DNA of 35,252 nucleotides, taken from the NCBI RefSeq assembly GCF_009498735.1, contig NZ_ML762453.1:1-35252 (forward strand). Direction: 5' to 3'. Below are positions 16,460 to 24,337 of the stretch, piece after piece; positions within the stretch are counted from its first letter, which is position 1; each line of letters begins with the position of its first letter. The stretch comes from Gracilibacillus oryzae. Its GTDB lineage: Bacteria > Bacillota > Bacilli > Bacillales > Amphibacillaceae. The position numbers and the translations under genes are program-made. Below the pieces are notes generated by a model. It ran no database searches, was not told the origin of the DNA, and saw only the letters and a list, made by a program, of their open reading frames with translations.

Positions 16460-16879
16460 AAAAAGACAGATATATATAATAATTAATCAAAATACATAAC
16501 GAAAAATAAAACAATATAAAAATAATCACTAAAACTATCTGTAAATAAACAAAAAGAACAGATCAACTTAATCAGGTCAATTTTTTAGGATATTTATAAA
16601 AATAACCGCACTATACTTGAATGGCATTTTGAATATAATTTTAAAAATAAAGAATTATAAGAAATCCAATCACAATGATCTCTCTAACTATTCCTGTGTC
16701 TCATCCAATAGGAAAATCATCATTCCCCTAGTTCAAATCCACTACATATAAATCCCTCCCCACGTGAGAAAAGTTTCAATTTGCCTCCCATTTATTGAAA
16801 ATACTACCAGTGCTTATTGTTTACTTGTATAATTTATCCATGGTTAAATCTAGTAAATAGTTGGATAAGGAGAGGCGGA
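16460..16879. other. AT-rich spacer before the LXG toxin gene
   Basis: No credible gene. It is very AT-rich up to about 16650. Positions 16535-16565 repeat exactly a 31-bp stretch at 22873-22903, and the similarity continues imperfectly for about 45 bp. A TATAAT at 16828-16833 may serve the LXG gene, but no good -35 was found. Confidence 0.4.
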
Positions 16880-18460
16880 ATGGGTTCTCACCAAACTTTA
16901 GAAACAAGAACATTAGTAGAGGCAATGGAAAACCGGGCAAAAGAGTACGAGCGTTTAAAAGGGCAATTTGAAGTTTTAAAGAATGCCTTTCAGAGAATTG
17001 TAGATCTTGAAGATTTCACTGGAAAAGGTGCAGAAGCAATAAAGGATTTCTATAAAGCACATGTTGGTTTAATTAACAGCTGGTTAGAATTTATCGATAT
17101 GCAGCTCCTGTTTCTAAATGATGTCAAGGCTCAGACGGAAGATCATCGTTTAGGCGGGGAAACAGTCGTTCACATACCATTTTTAGAAGGAGAGCTGGAG
17201 AATGGCTCTGACCTTGCAAGAGACCTGGTAGAAGCACAACAGGACAGTTTGCGGACGATTTTTTCTCAAATTGATGATATTCTATCCTTAGAGGTATATT
17301 CATCCAGTTCTTTCAAAGAGGCGATGAGCGATGCGGATGAGAAGCGAGACGATACGGTCCAGAATGTGAAGGATTTAGATACCCTTCTATTAAATGAGTA
17401 TCAATCAACAGAATCTCACGAAGACATTGTGAGAGCCTTGATGTATCAATTACAAAGTGCGACCAACTTTAATGGAAGTGTATCCCCGATGCGTTTTGAT
17501 GCAGAAGTCTTTGAACAGAAAGAAATCCATCAGTCCATTGGAGAAGCAAAAGAACTGCGGGAACAGTATGAAGCTTATAAAGATTCTCTTTATAAAGAAC
17601 GGGAATTAGCCAGGTTAGAGGAAAAATATAATTTTGACCAGTATCGAGAGAGTTATATGCACGGCACCTGGGTGCTTGTGAATGAAGACGGATATGCTGA
17701 TCAAGAATCTCTCCAAGCAACAGAAGCATACAAGGAAGCAGTAAAGAATGGTATTATTGTCAAAGACGAACCAGAACCCGAGATAGATCCCATGGTGGAG
17801 CAAACGAAAGCAGCTATGGAGGGATATCATTACTGGACAGGGGAAGAAATATCAGGTTTTTACCAGTCCTCGATTATATTTGGTGGTATAGTATCGATTG
17901 CTGGCGGGGGATTTAGTGGTCGTGGCAGGAATAGTACGATAAAAACAAATAAAATGGATTTGAAGAAGGCCAGGTCTGTTACTAAACCAAAGGATCAGGT
18001 GAAGAAGATTAAGGCTAAGTTGGAAGATGGACCTTTGGAGATTGAAGTTAGAGGTAAACCCATTGATGATGGAGTAACATATAGACGAGTTCAAGGTGGA
18101 GAAGGTACTAAATCTAGCCAACAACGGATACAAGTAAATGAAAATGGCACAATTACTATTCCCAAGAAAGATACAGACTTAAATATAAGTATAGATAACG
18201 GTGAGCATTCCAGTTACTTTCGAAATGAGGCAAGGAACGGTAATGCTGATATCGTGGAATTTGACGTTCCAAATTGGTTTGACGAATTCTTAAAAGAAAA
18301 TACCATACCTCAAAGCGGATATAAATCAAATCCATTAAACCAGGGTGGAACCGCTCCAAAACTCGTAGATCCAACAAAACCCGGCAACTCATTTGAAGTT
18401 CCAACACCTTGGATTGAGTGGATAGAGGAGTATGCTAAAAATGGACGAATACTAAAATAG
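16880..18460 (+). CDS. LXG-domain polymorphic toxin (type VII secretion substrate)
   Basis: A 526-residue protein built like Bacillus LXG toxins (YeeF, YobL, YxiD class). Residues 1 to about 210 are the helical LXG domain (ETRTLVEAMENRAKEYERLK at the start). Residues 210-320 are a coiled, charged linker, 330-345 a short hydrophobic Gly-rich stretch, and about 398-526 the variable toxic domain. That domain reads TYRRVQGG, NISIDNGEHSSYF, VEFDVPNWFDEFL, NPLNQGGTAPK and EVPTPWIEWIEEY; I cannot name it. The YR start, an Ser-rich middle and a late Glu superficially recall ADP-ribosyltransferases (weak inference). ATG 16880 has GGAGAGG upstream. No small Lap/Esx-type partner genes lie upstream, but a probable immunity gene follows. 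Confidence 0.85.
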   Translation: MGSHQTLETRTLVEAMENRAKEYERLKGQFEVLKNAFQRIVDLEDFTGKGAEAIKDFYKAHVGLINSWLEFIDMQLLFLNDVKAQTEDHRLGGETVVHIPFLEGELENGSDLARDLVEAQQDSLRTIFSQIDDILSLEVYSSSSFKEAMSDADEKRDDTVQNVKDLDTLLLNEYQSTESHEDIVRALMYQLQSATNFNGSVSPMRFDAEVFEQKEIHQSIGEAKELREQYEAYKDSLYKERELARLEEKYNFDQYRESYMHGTWVLVNEDGYADQESLQATEAYKEAVKNGIIVKDEPEPEIDPMVEQTKAAMEGYHYWTGEEISGFYQSSIIFGGIVSIAGGGFSGRGRNSTIKTNKMDLKKARSVTKPKDQVKKIKAKLEDGPLEIEVRGKPIDDGVTYRRVQGGEGTKSSQQRIQVNENGTITIPKKDTDLNISIDNGEHSSYFRNEARNGNADIVEFDVPNWFDEFLKENTIPQSGYKSNPLNQGGTAPKLVDPTKPGNSFEVPTPWIEWIEEYAKNGRILK

Positions 18461-18476
18461 AGAGGAGATGCGTAAT

Positions 18477-19013
18477 ATGTTATTAGAACCAAAAGCGTTA
18501 GAGAATATTATTGTAGGGTTAGTAGTAAATAATAGATTCAAATGGTATGTTTCCCCAAAAGATATATGGTTTCTGGATATGAAAAAACAAGAGGAAGCCT
18601 ATATTAAGAAGTTTAAAGAAATTGGACTTAAAAATATTTTTAACAGCATAATAAATGATGAAAGGAAAGATATAGAAATTTTAGATGAGTATTCATTTAA
18701 AGAGTTTGTTTCAAGAATAAATAAATATTCTGTTTCGGCCGACGAATTAAGAGAGTTACTTATATTAAATTTGCATACTGAGTCAAAAGAGGATACATTC
18801 TATAATTTTTTACCTTCATTATATATAAACTTAGATATGAGAAAACTCTACTCAATGTATCCCGAACCCGCTTCCTATGAAGATTTTGTTCCCGAAAATT
18901 GGATGGGAATTTACCAGGATTTCTTATCTAAGATAGATAGGGAAGAAAAATACTGGTATGATGAAAATGGTACTGATTTATTAAATTTCGAAAGTAATGG
19001 AGGAAAGAGATGA
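18477..19013 (+). CDS. Probable immunity protein for the LXG toxin
   Basis: A 178-residue soluble protein with no signal or membrane segment, rich in charged and aromatic residues (MYPEPASYEDFVPENWMGIY near the C-terminus). I recognise no family. It starts 16 bp after the toxin stop, with GAGAGGAG nine bases before ATG 18477, and overlaps the next gene by four bases. A soluble protein encoded immediately after an LXG toxin is the standard place for the cognate immunity factor, so the role is inferred from context. Low GC, like the third gene, supports acquisition as a cassette. Confidence 0.65.
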   Translation: MLLEPKALENIIVGLVVNNRFKWYVSPKDIWFLDMKKQEEAYIKKFKEIGLKNIFNSIINDERKDIEILDEYSFKEFVSRINKYSVSADELRELLILNLHTESKEDTFYNFLPSLYINLDMRKLYSMYPEPASYEDFVPENWMGIYQDFLSKIDREEKYWYDENGTDLLNFESNGGKR

Positions 19014-19228
19014 GTGATAATAAAATAAGTATACTATCTGATAAGTTTGAGAATGAAAAAACTGGTGAACAAGTCGAAGGTGTAACGATTATGATAGATG
19101 GTAAATTGAAAAGTATGTTAGATATAATTATAGAAAAAGAGGGCAGCAGATACACTGATTATACTGAGCTAGTTAAAGATATAATGTTTGCTGGTATCAA
19201 TCAATATGTTGAAAAGCATAAGAGATAG
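19010..19228 (+). CDS. Small acidic/basic protein, third gene of the LXG cassette
   Basis: A 72-residue protein whose ATG overlaps the stop of the probable immunity gene (ATGA) and has GGAGG six bases upstream, so it is translationally coupled. The N-terminal half is acidic. The C-terminal half is predicted helical and ends in a basic tail (INQYVEKHKR). The pattern SMLDIIIEKEGSRYTDYTEL resembles a small helical or ribbon-helix-helix-like protein, but I cannot name the family. It could be a second immunity protein, a chaperone or a regulator. Confidence 0.6.
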   Translation: MSDNKISILSDKFENEKTGEQVEGVTIMIDGKLKSMLDIIIEKEGSRYTDYTELVKDIMFAGINQYVEKHKR

Positions 19229-19341
19229 AAATCAACCCTCAACCTGATTATGTAACGAACTTGCCACTAATCAAATTCAGGTCGACCTTTTATTAATTCT
19301 ATATAATATTTGATAAAAATTATAATAAGATAGAAAACTAC

Positions 19342-19382
19342 AAAAATACCTCGTGAGGATGAATCTCAGCGAGGTATTTTTT
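19342..19382 (+). terminator. Terminator after the LXG cassette
   Basis: AAAAATACCTCG pairs with CGAGGTATTTTTT around an inner TGAG/CTCA stem and ends in a T run. Strong in both directions. It closes the three-gene cassette. Confidence 0.85.
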
Positions 19383-19443
19383 GTGATAATCAACTAATTA
19401 CCAATACTTTTCAGGGCTTCTTTTTTTATAAGCTACTAGCTCC

Positions 19444-19630
19444 ACCAAAGAGACGATGAACGATGCGGATGAGAAGCGAGACGATACTGTCCAAAAAGTC
19501 AGAGATTTAGATACCATTCTATTAAATGAGTAGCAGTCAACAGAATCTCACAAAGACAAAGACATTGTGAGAGCCTTGATGTATCAATTACAGAATGCGA
19601 CCAATTTTAATGGAAGTGTATCACCATGGA
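19444..19630 (+). pseudogene. Fragment of a second LXG toxin gene
   Basis: These bases align closely with about 17320-17490 of the intact LXG gene (GCGGATGAGAAGCGAGACGA and onward). Differences include TAT changed to TAG at 19531-19533, which stops the frame, and a six-base expansion in CAAAGACAAAGAC. Neither the start of the LXG domain nor any toxin domain is attached. The 60 bases before it and 100 after it are not recognisable. It is a relic of a former toxin cassette or of gene-conversion donor DNA. Confidence 0.8.
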
Positions 19631-19731
19631 GAAATTTTCTGCTTATCATTTGGTGCCCTTTTGAACACACTCCAATAGTTTAACTTCTTTTAACATGGAT
19701 GGCGATAAATAAATTATCCCATCCTCTTTAA

Positions 19732-20244
19732 CTAGCTATTATACGGCACATTCCATTTAACATTTAACTTAGCAATCATCGCTGCCTCTAATGCTTTGAC
19801 AACCCCTACATCTTCAGCTGAGTCACCAACAATTAAGATGGAAATCACAACATTATCTCTATTTCCATGCATTTTTCTACCTGAACCATGAGTGCTCCCA
19901 CTATCACTGTCACGAACATAACCTCTTAATCTTTTTCGAAAACCGCCATTGTTGTATTCAATTGCACGTCCTACATACACTACTTGCCCATTCATTTCTG
20001 CTTTATATAAACCGATATGCTTATTGAATGGAGTTAAGTCTTCGATTGATAGAGAACTTAATCTTCCCAATCTCATCCATCTATTGTTCCATTCTGAGAT
20101 TGTCTTTCCTCCAATCAACATTTCGCCGTTATTTTGGAATAATATATTAGTTGTATCTGAATTACCTGTATACAGTTTATCTCTTGCGCGTTCAATTTTC
20201 ATTTTTTCTTCTTTTACTATTTTCGCATATTCAGGATTATTCAT
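19732..20244 (-). CDS. GIY-YIG-like nuclease domain protein, possibly 5'-truncated
   Basis: A 170-residue protein. From residue 77 it has the GIY-YIG layout: IGLYKAE (GLY at 78-80), VVYVGRA (YVG at 90-92), then basic GGFRKRLRGYVR with candidate catalytic Arg103-Arg107, a His/Gly-rich loop, and Glu153 in ALEAAMIAKLN as likely metal ligand. Residues 1-60 are charged and unassigned. No ribosome site precedes ATG 20244. The frame stays open for another 11 sense codons before a TAA (AGRRAAKSSN), which reads like protein, so the gene may have lost its true start. Host-defence, mobile-element or toxin use are all possible. Confidence 0.6.
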   Translation of the reverse strand: MNNPEYAKIVKEEKMKIERARDKLYTGNSDTTNILFQNNGEMLIGGKTISEWNNRWMRLGRLSSLSIEDLTPFNKHIGLYKAEMNGQVVYVGRAIEYNNGGFRKRLRGYVRDSDSGSTHGSGRKMHGNRDNVVISILIVGDSAEDVGVVKALEAAMIAKLNVKWNVPYNS

Positions 20245-20395
20245 ATTAGAAGATTTAGCTGCTCTTCTCCCTGCTTCTTAGATATAAATTCATAGGGTAG
20301 TTAGTTTAATATGAAATAATAAGTGGGAACATTTGTTGGATTGTGTAGAGGCCAGAACTCCGCAGAAAATATAGTTTCGAGGACCTTAATGCAAA

Positions 20396-20414
20396 AATAA
20401 TGGTAATCATTATA
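20396..20414 (+). promoter_or_regulatory. Fur-box-like site
   Basis: AATAATGGTAATCATTATA, preceded by A, matches the 19-base Fur consensus GATAATGATAATCATTATC at 16 positions (20396-20414) and the 15-base 7-1-7 core at 13. A TATAAG at 20411-20416 could be a -10 box under it. The nearest downstream complete gene is the ECF sigma factor 245 bp away; nearer frames are broken. Confidence 0.5.
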
Positions 20415-20416
20415 AG

Positions 20417-20658
20417 TAGAAGCGCTATCGTAAATTACAATTGATTGGAGATGCTTTCATGAATTTAGAACGAATTTGAACAATGTGGAGGAGAAAGGTT
20501 CCCTGAATATTATAAAGGGATACATAGGAAGGATTATCGACTATTGGATTTCCTGTAATTATGCTAGAAGAAAAAATGACCTGCTGTACTTTGTACGGTT
20601 TTTTATATATTTTTGTAAGATATTTGAGCTTATTGCGTCTTATATGTAAGGAGGGGAG
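20417..20658 (+). other. Broken or unassigned coding remnants before the ECF sigma gene
   Basis: An ATG at 20460 stops after six codons. Another frame reads QCGGERFPEYYKGIHRKDYR before a stop, and a third stays open to the sigma-factor ribosome site. None is recognisable. The region may be the remains of a gene once driven from the Fur-box-like promoter. The 20245-20395 stretch holds nothing I can support. Confidence 0.3.
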
Positions 20659-21147
20659 ATGGTGACACAGCTTGAGGAGATTTATAATAGATATTTTAAA
20701 GATGTATTTTTATATGTGTATAGTTTATCTGGTGATAAGCATATCGCTGAAGATATCACGTCGGAAACTTTTATGAAAGCATTAAAATCGCTAGACAATT
20801 TCAGAGGGGATAGTGATATCCGTGTTTGGTTATGCCAAATTGCCAAAAACAGTTATTATTCTTATTTGCGTAAGAGAAAAATCTTTGTAGATTTAGAGTC
20901 ACTTCCAGAATCAGCTAGTGAAGACAATGTAGAACAAGAAATAACCAATTCAGAAGCATCGATGAATGTACATGAAATTATCCAAAATTTAAAAGAGCCA
21001 TATAAACAAGTATTTACGCTCCGTGTATTTGGAGAACTGTCATTTAAGCAAATTGGCAAATTGTTTGCAAAAAGTGGTAACTGGGCTTGTGTTACTTATC
21101 ATCGTGCTAGAGAAAAAATTAAATCGCGATTGGAGGATTATCGATGA
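20659..21147 (+). CDS. ECF-type RNA polymerase sigma factor
   Basis: A 162-residue sigma-70 family protein with only regions 2 and 4, as in extracytoplasmic-function sigma factors. Region 2 includes IYNRYFKDVFLYVYSL, the DITSETFMKALKSL core and IRVWLCQIAKNSYYSYLRKR, which binds the -10. Region 4 is ASMNVHEIIQNLKEPYKQVF through FGELSFKQIGKLF, the helix-turn-helix for the -35. Strong AAGGAGGGG site. It overlaps the following anti-sigma gene by four bases (ATGA), so the pair is co-translated. The signal is unknown. A Fur-box-like site lies about 250 bp upstream. Confidence 0.93.
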   Translation: MVTQLEEIYNRYFKDVFLYVYSLSGDKHIAEDITSETFMKALKSLDNFRGDSDIRVWLCQIAKNSYYSYLRKRKIFVDLESLPESASEDNVEQEITNSEASMNVHEIIQNLKEPYKQVFTLRVFGELSFKQIGKLFAKSGNWACVTYHRAREKIKSRLEDYR

Positions 21148-22049
21148 AAATTAGCTGTAATATAATTAGGGATATGCTGCCTTTATATGCCGAGAATATG
21201 GCAAGTCAAGATACTAGAGAAATCGTTGAAGAACATATTGCTTCTTGTGAAAACTGCAAAAAACAACTTGAAGAAATGAGGACACCTGAAGAACTGCCAA
21301 TAGATAACGATATAACTCTCTTAAAAAACATACAAAATACATTGCGAAGGGAAAAGCTACAAACGATTATTCTTTCAGTCATGGTAACATTGGTTTTGGC
21401 AGTGATTACAATGGCTTATCTGACAGCGCCAGCATACATTTCTTATAATGAAAATGCGATTTCAATCATTGAAAGGGATGACGGAACTGTACTTTTGAAT
21501 TTTAGTGAGGAGGTCTCCGGATTCGATGTAAACCAATCTCCAGCAGCAGACAATTCAGGTTATGTCTATGATATAACTACATGGGAAACGATTTGGGACC
21601 AGAAAATAAGCAAAAACAACCTAGAGAATACTGTCTTAAACCCAAATGGAGAAACGGTCGACTCCATCTATTATTACAATACCGATGGAAGTGAAAATAT
21701 TTTAATGTATGGAGATCCCATAACGGATGGTTCTGTCGTTACATTACCTCGGCTAGTTTTAAACTACTATGTGATGTTTGCTATAGGATTTTTACTTATT
21801 TGCGGAATTGGATTGGCCATATTCCGTAAAAATGAAAAAATAAGAAATGGACTAGAAAAAATTATTCTATTACCCATCTCCTACCTGTTTGCTCACTTAC
21901 TTATAATGGGTTTACGCTCTACATCTTACCTTGCTGGTCGAGACTTTTATGCAATATTATTAGTCGCAATTTCTTTATATTGTGCGTTGATAGCTGGAAG
22001 GAACATATTAAAAAAATTATCAAACAAGAAGCCGAAAAGCACTTTATAA
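21144..22049 (+). CDS. Zinc-binding (ZAS) membrane anti-sigma factor
   Basis: A 301-residue protein. The N-terminus holds an anti-sigma zinc motif: Cys5, His31, Cys35 and Cys38 (MKISCNIIRDMLPLYAEN, then EEHIASCENC). A membrane segment at about 75-97 is followed by an extracytoplasmic domain of about 110 residues and three further membrane segments (about 206-226, 240-256 and 268-288). It would hold the sigma factor at the membrane until a signal changes the sensor domain. Coupled to the sigma gene by an ATGA overlap. Confidence 0.88.
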   Translation: MKISCNIIRDMLPLYAENMASQDTREIVEEHIASCENCKKQLEEMRTPEELPIDNDITLLKNIQNTLRREKLQTIILSVMVTLVLAVITMAYLTAPAYISYNENAISIIERDDGTVLLNFSEEVSGFDVNQSPAADNSGYVYDITTWETIWDQKISKNNLENTVLNPNGETVDSIYYYNTDGSENILMYGDPITDGSVVTLPRLVLNYYVMFAIGFLLICGIGLAIFRKNEKIRNGLEKIILLPISYLFAHLLIMGLRSTSYLAGRDFYAILLVAISLYCALIAGRNILKKLSNKKPKSTL

Positions 22050-22621
22050 TAGTTGTTGCTTTCGCTGGTGTATACTAGACTCACCAATCAGTAATTCTTT
22101 TCTTAATTTCAGTTCTATTTTACTTGATACGAAAAGATTTCCTGATGATGGATTCAATTTCTAAAACATGATCAAAAAGTATCCTTTAAATTGGTTGAAC
22201 ATGCAAATACTGCTGATCAGAGGGAAGTTGCAGGCGCGATTGTGGAATAAGTGTCCTTTTCTTAACTTTAAGTTGATACATGAAATAAAATTGAACCACA
22301 CATCTTAGAGATATCTAATATGTGTGGTCCTTTTAATTTCAACTGTTTAAGTTACCTAACCTAAATATAACATTGGATCCTTGTAAATCAATTATTTCCC
22401 AATAATGAAAGAATGAGCTGAGCATCGATTAGGATGACAGCTCTTTCTGCTTATTTTTTAACCAAAGTTTTATATATTCTGCCAACTACTGCGAGATTCA
22501 TGAATATCTGCTATTGCATGACCATTACTAAATTTGATTATCATTAATCATTATTCATGTCATGGTTATGTTGTAACTTTTCCTGCTATAAATTAGGTTA
22601 TAAGTGGTAGATACATACTAA
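22050..22621. other. Spacer with a gene scrap after the sigma operon
   Basis: About 570 bp. A plus-strand frame ending at about 22250 reads VSFKLVEHANTADQREVAGA and then stops. It looks like the C-terminal end of a lost protein but is not recognisable. The remainder, apart from the terminator at 22293-22340, has no supported content. Confidence 0.3.
22293..22340 (+). terminator. Terminator hairpin
   Basis: ACCACACAT pairs perfectly with ATGTGTGGT around an AT-rich loop and is followed by CCTTTTAATTT. It probably ends transcription of the sigma/anti-sigma operon or of the lost gene upstream. Confidence 0.7.
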
Positions 22622-22872
22622 AGTTGGAGAATGGGGGGGATTTTTGATGGAACAAGTTCTGGCGTCACATCTGAAAAAGAGAGTTTTGGAGAAAAAACAT
22701 AAAGAAGCAATGAAAGCTAAAGATACAGTGAAACGAGAGTATTACCGCAGTGAGCTGGTGAAATTTTATGTGCAACATGGCTCAAGAAATTTCACTGCAT
22801 CCCGATCATTTTTAACATCTGTTTTTAAATAGGAATACTTCAGAGCCATTAGAAAATAGTACCTATCGAACG
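22622..22872 (+). pseudogene. Truncated copy of the TPR-protein gene at 8429
   Basis: The leader AGTTGGAGAATGGGGGG, the start ATG (22647) and about 45 codons (MEQVLASHLKKRVLEKKHKE and on) match the TPR gene closely. After VQHGS the sequence departs, runs 16 unrelated codons and stops. From 22836 it resumes with ACTTCAGAGCCATTAGAAAA, equal to the region near 9070, for about 37 bases. A deletion of roughly 165 codons explains this. It shows that the TPR gene belonged to a family with at least two copies and that its leader is conserved. Confidence 0.85.
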
Positions 22873-22886
22873 CTATCTGTAAATAA

Positions 22887-22912
22887 ACAAAAAGAACAGA
22901 TCACCATCTGTC
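22887..22912 (-). terminator. Terminator of the small membrane-protein gene
   Basis: On the minus strand ACAGAT-GGTG-ATCTGT is followed by TCTTTTTG. It lies about 50 bp after the stop of the gene at 22963. The surrounding 31-bp stretch (22873-22903) also occurs at 16535-16565, where half of the hairpin is missing. Confidence 0.65.
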
Positions 22913-22962
22913 CTATCACTTAACCAGTTCCATTTTTTAATATTTCTAAATAAAAATATTCG

Positions 22963-23331
22963 TTAATATGGGGATTCTCTATCAACCTGTTCCCTCCACA
23001 TAACAAATCCCAAAACGGCGCCACCAATGGAAAGAATACATCCAATCCAATTCAGCATCAAGATCGAAAAAATAAGAGAAATAGCCGCTAAAGCAATATG
23101 CCGCTTCCAGATCGTAATGATGCCAATCACAACAGTAATACCACCCATAATAAGAGGAATGATGAACGAACCACTTATCATGAGTAAAAATCCATTCATC
23201 GCACGCAGAAAGCCTTCTGATTGTTCATATGAATCTTCTAATTCATTAATCAATTGAATGAAATGGATGATAGTAATGACACCACCACTTGTAATGAATA
23301 TACTAGGGATCCAGGTGATTTTTTGCTTCAT
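22963..23331 (-). CDS. Small four-helix membrane protein
   Basis: A 122-residue hydrophobic protein with membrane segments at about 8-28, 48-72 (MNGFLLMISGSFIIPLIMGG and on), 80-95 and 97-113. An acidic loop (ELEDSYEQSEG) lies between the first two. Family not recognised; the Gly-rich layout recalls small DUF4064-type proteins. TTGGAGC eight bases before ATG supports the start, and a good terminator follows. Function unknown. Confidence 0.65.
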   Translation of the reverse strand: MKQKITWIPSIFITSGGVITIIHFIQLINELEDSYEQSEGFLRAMNGFLLMISGSFIIPLIMGGITVVIGIITIWKRHIALAAISLIFSILMLNWIGCILSIGGAVLGFVMWREQVDRESPY

Positions 23332-23628
23332 ATAAAATGCTCCAATCCGAGTGAACTGTTACTAGCTATAGGAGGATACCCTACGGAAAGAGTAACTCTC
23401 TTCTATTCATTTAATCTGAATAATCTATCGCAGGGATTTCCTAACAAAACGATTGTAGCAGTTCTTTATGAAGCAGTCGATAAATGAGGAAACAGTAACT
23501 TATTCGACTGCTCCATTCACCATGAAGGCTGCTTGATTGAAAACTTTGATATAGTGCCTGTCACCACCCGAAATATGTCTAATTTTACAAAAATCGGATA
23601 ATTACAGGCATTACCGTTCATAATACCT
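23332..23628. other. Spacer with possible gene remnant and REP-like element
   Basis: A plus-strand frame (about 23340-23487) reads ELLLAIGGYPTERVTLFYSF and on to a stop. It looks protein-like but has no start or ribosome site, so it is probably the end of a lost gene. From 23553 to 23611 TGCCTGT pairs with ACAGGCA around an inner CCGA/TCGG stem. A sequence close to its left arm recurs at 24137-24154. Confidence 0.4.
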
Positions 23629-24075
23629 TTACTTGCGTGAGAACCCCTCTTGTTCTAAATAACTGGCAGCTCCCCCATATGTAGGAAATGTTCCGTCCAA
23701 TATGTCGTCTGCATATATGTTCCACAGGTCAAAATCCTGCACAAGTCTTAATTCTTGATTCTCATCATTGATCCAAATCTCTTCAAGCGTAGATTCAGAC
23801 AGGGATTCAATGGACTCCTTAATAATGGTACGAAGCTGTTGTTCTGTGAACTCCCGTATATTAACCATGCCTTTATGGTCAGTCACGAAATTATTATTTT
23901 CGTTCAATTCCGCGTAAACAAACCCATTCCCATTCGGATGGAGATGATACACCACGGTCGTTTTATCCTGGATACTTTCTTCATAATGGAAATTAACGCG
24001 ACCAAGTGACACATCCTTTCGCTGTAATTCTGGAAAGGATTCAATTATCTCTAGCTTTTCTTCAAATGTAAGCAT
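23629..24075 (-). CDS. Conserved-looking hypothetical protein
   Basis: A 148-residue soluble protein beginning MLTFEEKLEIIESFPELQRK, with YHLHPNGNGFVYAEL in the middle and a C-terminal stretch LWNIYADDILDGTFPTYGGA. I have an impression of similar uncharacterised proteins in other Bacillaceae but cannot give a function. A GGAGG-like site (CGGAGGAACAC) precedes the ATG. No signal peptide. It stands alone, flanked by two related GTGCCTGT-containing elements at 23553 and 24137. Confidence 0.65.
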   Translation of the reverse strand: MLTFEEKLEIIESFPELQRKDVSLGRVNFHYEESIQDKTTVVYHLHPNGNGFVYAELNENNNFVTDHKGMVNIREFTEQQLRTIIKESIESLSESTLEEIWINDENQELRLVQDFDLWNIYADDILDGTFPTYGGAASYLEQEGFSRK

Positions 24076-24136
24076 GTGTTCCTCCGATAATAAGTATTTA
24101 TGAAAATCATTACTAGTATAACACTGTCTAAAAAAT

Positions 24137-24154
24137 GGTGCCTGTTCCCCCGAA
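24137..24154 (+). repeat. GTGCCTGT-type repeat, second copy
   Basis: GGTGCCTGTTCCCCCGAA resembles AGTGCCTGTCACCACCCGAA at 23553. Short GGTGCCTGTC-like palindromic pieces are scattered in Bacillaceae genomes and resemble REP-type elements. No associated transposase is present here. Confidence 0.45.
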
Positions 24155-24163
24155 TTTTAAGAA

Positions 24164-24337
24164 TTACTTTGTAGAACCGCGACCAGCTGTACTTCTTAGA
24201 TAAAATGCCACAACAATAAGGGCAATCAATGCAATTATATTAACCATTGTGGTCATAGATTCATTATCTACGAAAAAATCAATCACAAAAGATCCTGCAA
24301 TTATCAATAATACCAAAAAAAATAAAATTCTATTCAT
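24164..24337 (-). CDS. Small two-helix membrane protein
   Basis: A 57-residue protein with membrane segments at about 4-22 (ILFFLVLLIIAGSFVIDFF) and 29-47, ending in a basic tail RSTAGRGSTK. ATG 24337 is preferred because GGGGGAT lies upstream; the longer frame begins upstream of this site. Function unknown. Confidence 0.55.
   Translation of the reverse strand: MNRILFFLVLLIIAGSFVIDFFVDNESMTTMVNIIALIALIVVAFYLRSTAGRGSTK

Noticed and set aside
19949-20281. 110-codon plus-strand frame opposite the GIY-YIG-like gene
   Set aside because: Lies fully antisense to the GIY-YIG motifs and has no ribosome site or recognisable domain.
20460-20655. Possible gene between the Fur-box-like site and the sigma factor
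   Set aside because: The ATG frame stops after six codons and the other frames have no start; listed only as remnants.
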